DNA of 64,000 nt from Lewinellaceae bacterium (GTDB lineage Bacteria; Bacteroidota; Bacteroidia; Chitinophagales; Saprospiraceae): positions 458,925-522,924 of the forward strand of contig JACJYP010000003.1 of the NCBI GenBank assembly GCA_020636045.1. Reading direction: 5' to 3'. A model generated the notes under the pieces. It saw only the letters and a program-made list of their open reading frames with translations, made no database searches and was not told the DNA's origin. Of the stretch, positions 60,952-64,000 are shown piece after piece (within the stretch, counting starts at the first letter, position 1; the number at the start of each line of letters is the position of its first letter). A program made the translations under genes and the position numbers.

Positions 60952-62595
60952 ATGAAAAAATACCTGTTCGCCTTGCCCGTCTTCTGCTTTTTTGGCGCTG
61001 CCCTGTTCGCCCAGCCGGCAGGTCCGGGCTGCCTGCTGCGCCTCGATTCCGTTTATTACCGCCTGTACGACGACGATGCAGGCGATTACCGGCCGACGGG
61101 CATCAAGCGATACTGGTACGACGCCCAATACCGTCAGATCGAGTATGTGGAAGAAAAGAGCAGTTTTGACAATCCTTTTCAATTGTACCCGTATCTGCAT
61201 GAACTGACGGCTTATCCTGCAGCCGATCAGCGAACGATCCTGCATCAGCAGTACGACACGACCGGCGGCCAGTGGAAGAACACGTATCTGGATTCCCTGA
61301 CGTATGCGCCCACTGGCCTGCTCGTGCATTCGCTGGGCCGGATCTGGGACGATGCTACCCAGACCTGGGTAAACAACGCGCAGTTCCAGACCACGCTTTA
61401 CCCAAACGGGATCTACCATGTCTCCGATTTTTTTCTTTGGAATACGAATACAAATCAGTGGGACTCGACACAACACATCGAGTATAACGCCGATGGAAAT
61501 ATTACGTACCTGCTCCTGTTCAACAATTCGCGGGAGATCAACACGTACGATGGAAACGGGCAGTTGATAGAGACGCTCAAGCAAAAATGGACTGCCGGGG
61601 CCTGGCAAAACCAGACACATCTCCTCTTTGCCTACGACGACCAGCAGCGCATGACCGAGCGGATCTCGCAAAACTGGATTGCCCCGCCGGGAGAATGGCG
61701 CAACCTCGCGCGCATCGAAAACCAGTATCTGAACGACCTGGTCCTGCCCGACACGGCCGTTACCTATTCCTGGTCGCTGGCGGGTACGCAATGGAACGCT
61801 TCGCAGATACAAACCTATGAAATACAGGGCGATACCCAGCGGCTGAAACGCTTTCTCTGGAACGTACCCCTCGGTATCTGGCGCTTCAGCTCGCGGTACG
61901 ATTCCATTTTTGATAACAGCGGCCAACTGAAAAGCCGCTACGAGTACCGGGGCGATCAGCAGACTTTCCTGAGCTGGGTCAATTTTCTTCGCCGCGAATA
62001 TACCTACACGAACACCGGGAAAAAGGCGGGGTACGACCACTACATCTGGGACGACGGTCCGAAGCAATGGAAACTGATCGAGCAGCATACCGACGGATAT
62101 TTTCCCGACGATTCGCTGGAATACGAGACGCGGGTCAACCTGGAGCCGTTCCTGTTTGTGCCGCCTTCCGGGGTCGGGCTGCTTCCCGCAGCGCGTCTAC
62201 GCGATTATTACGAACCGCGGCCCTCACACCCGGTGCAGTATCAGTATTACGATCAACCGGCCGCTTTCGGCGCAGGCTGGGAGCCGTCCACTTTTTATGA
62301 ATATTACTATTCCGAATGCAGCGAAGTGAGCGCCGGTCACGAGCCCGGCCAGGCGGCCGGATGTGTTTTTCCCAATCCTTTTTATCCCGGGAACACCTTT
62401 TTTTGCGAAACGGCCGAACCCGGAGCGCCCCTGCATCTTCAGGTGTTCGACTGGAGTGGTCGCGCCGTGGCCGACCGGCAGATCGCGGCCGGCAAACCCG
62501 TGGCGCCCGACTGGCCTTCCGGGCTTTATGTCGTGCGGCTGTCGCAAAAAAATGGTGTCCTGTTCACCGGAGCGGTGTACTTTGCGGGTGATTGA
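60952..62595 (+). CDS. T9SS type A-sorted secreted protein with tryptophan-rich repeats
   Basis: 547 residues from the ATG at 60952. Signal peptide MKKYLFALPVFCFFGAALFA. The body has loosely repeated units of about 45 residues, each centred on W-x(2-4)-Q/N-W-like segments (TQTWVNNAQFQTTLYPNG, WNTNTNQWDSTQHIEYNADG, KWTAGAWQNQTHLLFAYDD, NWIAPPGEWRNLARIENQYL, WDDGPKQWKLIEQHTDG). These resemble YD-repeat-like strands. The type A sorting domain starts near VFPNPFYPGNTFFCE and has HLQVFDWSGRAVADRQI and SGLYVVRLSQ. Probably surface-exposed or released. No catalytic motif. Confidence 0.82.
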   Translation: MKKYLFALPVFCFFGAALFAQPAGPGCLLRLDSVYYRLYDDDAGDYRPTGIKRYWYDAQYRQIEYVEEKSSFDNPFQLYPYLHELTAYPAADQRTILHQQYDTTGGQWKNTYLDSLTYAPTGLLVHSLGRIWDDATQTWVNNAQFQTTLYPNGIYHVSDFFLWNTNTNQWDSTQHIEYNADGNITYLLLFNNSREINTYDGNGQLIETLKQKWTAGAWQNQTHLLFAYDDQQRMTERISQNWIAPPGEWRNLARIENQYLNDLVLPDTAVTYSWSLAGTQWNASQIQTYEIQGDTQRLKRFLWNVPLGIWRFSSRYDSIFDNSGQLKSRYEYRGDQQTFLSWVNFLRREYTYTNTGKKAGYDHYIWDDGPKQWKLIEQHTDGYFPDDSLEYETRVNLEPFLFVPPSGVGLLPAARLRDYYEPRPSHPVQYQYYDQPAAFGAGWEPSTFYEYYYSECSEVSAGHEPGQAAGCVFPNPFYPGNTFFCETAEPGAPLHLQVFDWSGRAVADRQIAAGKPVAPDWPSGLYVVRLSQKNGVLFTGAVYFAGD

Positions 62596-62610
62596 TCAAC
62601 CGATTTCCGT

Positions 62611-63486
62611 TTGGCAAAACGCACGGTACATACGCTTTCATTTCTGACTCTTGCACTGGGTGTCGTGGCGGCCTCGGCGGGTGTTTTTATCCATAAAGGA
62701 GGCGCCCCCTATGACTTCGTCAACCAATACGGCGACAAGGTGGAGATATACGGGAAAGGGCTTTATGCGCATGACAGCACCTTCAAGGCCCCCATTTTCC
62801 GGGGCACCGACCTCAGCATGCTGTTTGTCGCCTGTCCCCTGTTTTTTGCGGCCCTGATGTACGATTTTCGGAACGGGACCCTGAAATCGCGGCTGCAACT
62901 CACATCCCTCATCGCCTGCTTTTTTTATTACGCGGCCGGTATCGCCCTTGGAGTGGCCTACAACGCCCTGCATCTGGTGTACATCGCGCTCTTTTCGGTG
63001 AGTTTGTACGGACTTGTTGCGGCGATGACGAGCATCGACCGTTACCGGCTTGTCAGAAGCGTACTCCCGGAATTCCCCTTGCGGGGCATGTATGTTTTTC
63101 TGTTCCTGACGGGACTGGCGCTTTTCGGAGCCTGGCTGCCCGATATCATGCAGGCGTTTCGGCTCGGCAGGCCGCTTTTGCTGATCGAAACCTACACCAC
63201 GGAGATCACCTACGTGCTGGACATGGGCCTGGTGGCACCCGCTGCGTTTATTTGTATTTACCTGCTGAAAAAACGCGCCGGGCTGGGCTACATCCTGCTC
63301 GATATTTTTCTGACCCTTTGCCTGCTGATGGGGATCATGCTGCCGGTCCAGACCCTTTTCCAATTCGGCGCGGGCATCGAAATACCTCCTGCTGCGCTGG
63401 CAGTGAAAATGGGCGTATTTTGCCTGCTGGCCGTTTGGGCGGCCCTGCTGAAATGGAATTATTATAAAAACATGCGCGATCTGTAA
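62611..63486 (+). CDS. Polytopic membrane protein of unknown function
   Basis: 291 residues starting from a TTG at 62611, since no ATG lies before the first helix. About seven membrane segments (for example TLSFLTLALGVVAASAGVFI, LSMLFVACPLFFAALMYDF, GMYVFLFLTGLALFGAWLPD, LGYILLDIFLTLCLLMGIML). A loop at 25-70 has PYDFVNQYGDKVEIYGKG. I do not recognise the family. It follows the T9SS-A gene by 15 bases, so they may be co-transcribed. Confidence 0.68.
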   Translation: MAKRTVHTLSFLTLALGVVAASAGVFIHKGGAPYDFVNQYGDKVEIYGKGLYAHDSTFKAPIFRGTDLSMLFVACPLFFAALMYDFRNGTLKSRLQLTSLIACFFYYAAGIALGVAYNALHLVYIALFSVSLYGLVAAMTSIDRYRLVRSVLPEFPLRGMYVFLFLTGLALFGAWLPDIMQAFRLGRPLLLIETYTTEITYVLDMGLVAPAAFICIYLLKKRAGLGYILLDIFLTLCLLMGIMLPVQTLFQFGAGIEIPPAALAVKMGVFCLLAVWAALLKWNYYKNMRDL

Positions 63487-63510
63487 TCTCAGGCATAAAA
63501 AGCACCAACC

Positions 63511-63885
63511 ATGCCCTTTCCCGAAGATTTTTACGAATACCTCGGCAACAACACCCTGACGGGCATCAAAGGCGGTTTTGACCGGCCGGGCTTTCTCGAT
63601 ATCTGGATGGTGGAAGTGGACGGGCGCGTGTTTGCAAGGAGTTGGGGCAAAAGTGCGCGCAGCTGGTTTTCCGCTTTTCTCGCCACCGGCGCCGGCGAGA
63701 TCCGCTACGGCGACCGGGTGATCGGGGTAAAAGGCCGGCAATTGACGGACGACCCGCACATGAATGCCCGCATCGATCGCGCTTACCTGGAAAAATATAC
63801 GCAGGAGGAAAATGTGTATTACGCGAAAGGCATCACGCAGCCGGAGTACGCGGATTATACGATGGAGTTTCTGTACGATGGCTGA
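63511..63885 (+). CDS. DUF2255 family protein
   Basis: 124 residues. Compact beta-rich domain typical of DUF2255: LDIWMVEVDGRVFARSWG, SARSWFSAFLATGAGEIRYG, IDRAYLEKYTQEENVYY. No signal peptide. The function is unknown for the family. It starts 24 bases after the membrane protein stop. Confidence 0.8.
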   Translation: MPFPEDFYEYLGNNTLTGIKGGFDRPGFLDIWMVEVDGRVFARSWGKSARSWFSAFLATGAGEIRYGDRVIGVKGRQLTDDPHMNARIDRAYLEKYTQEENVYYAKGITQPEYADYTMEFLYDG

Positions 63886-63943
63886 AGTTGCCCGCGCGAG
63901 GGTTTCTTCGCGGGTAATACCCGTAACAACGGTACGTAAAGTT

Positions 63944-63969
63944 GGAGGCGCGGCGTTTACACCGCCTCC
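63944..63969. other. Hairpin near the window end
   Basis: GGAGGCG / CGCCTCC, a perfect 7-bp stem with a 12-base loop, 58 bases after the DUF2255 stop. No T-tract, so termination is only possible. Confidence 0.4.
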
Positions 63970-64000
63970 CTGGAGCGCAGTTATGACCGGTTGTTAGGCG

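Overview
The window is ordinary chromosomal DNA of a GC-rich member of the Bacteroidota, most likely the Saprospiria/Lewinella-Haliscomenobacter side of the phylum. That placement is inferred, not searched. It rests on three secreted proteins with type IX secretion system (T9SS) sorting domains (types A and B), SprB-type repeats, the gliding lipoprotein GldH, a TonB-dependent receptor with a carboxypeptidase-regulatory-like N-terminus, a DUF4175 protein, a LytS/LytTR pair, and repeated -7 elements of the form TAnnTTTG, several with TTTG 19-20 bases upstream. No tRNA, rRNA, insertion sequence, prophage, integrase or CRISPR array was seen.

Layout. 1-6.9 kb: the 5' part of a MarR regulator with a dyad operator, a heptamer-repeat spacer, a lipoprotein, a TonB-dependent receptor, a second heptamer array, and a LytS-type kinase with its LytTR response regulator. 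7.2-11.5 kb: a giant T9SS-A adhesin-like protein. 11.6-14.3 kb: a DUF1800/DUF1501 pair. 14.4-20 kb: D-Ala-D-Ala ligase, an SRPBCC-GyrI fusion and a sortilin-like propeller protein. 20.2-22.4 kb: iscS-iscU-iscA. 22.5-27 kb: a short methylmalonyl-CoA mutase small subunit, a YdeI-like protein, a fumarylacetoacetate hydrolase (FAH)-family enzyme, a membrane protein and an amidohydrolase homologue without its metal ligands. 27.1-30.5 kb: DUF4175. 30.6-32.3 kb: pssA-purS-rsmI. 32.6-36.7 kb: a T9SS-B secreted protein and an acyltransferase. 36.7-39.5 kb: a BlaI regulator and M56 peptidase behind two operator dyads. 39.6-42.3 kb: a TPR/PD40/OmpA/SPOR-like envelope protein with gldH. 42.7-50.6 kb: a VWA-like membrane protein, mitochondrial-type citrate synthase, a serine hydrolase, an unknown acidic protein, a glutamine amidotransferase and rsmA. 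50.7-60 kb: an O-antigen ligase-like protein, a lipoprotein methyltransferase, an M50 protease, a retropepsin-PDZ protein, a DASS transporter, a bacilliredoxin, an M28 peptidase and a GH25 lysozyme. 60.3-64 kb: a small secreted protein, a T9SS-A protein, an unknown membrane protein and a DUF2255 protein.

Taken together, the window mixes housekeeping functions (Fe-S assembly, rRNA methylation, TCA cycle, phospholipid and peptidoglycan synthesis) with envelope and secretion functions. I found no obvious new multi-gene defence or mobile system. The most interesting leads are the predicted exported SAM-methyltransferase followed closely by an M50 protease, the BlaI/M56 module with paired operators and a novel-looking C-terminal half, the PorE-like protein beside gldH, the amidohydrolase pseudoenzyme, the truncated mutA, the purS without a visible partner, and two spacer arrays of 7-bp repeats with inverted partners.
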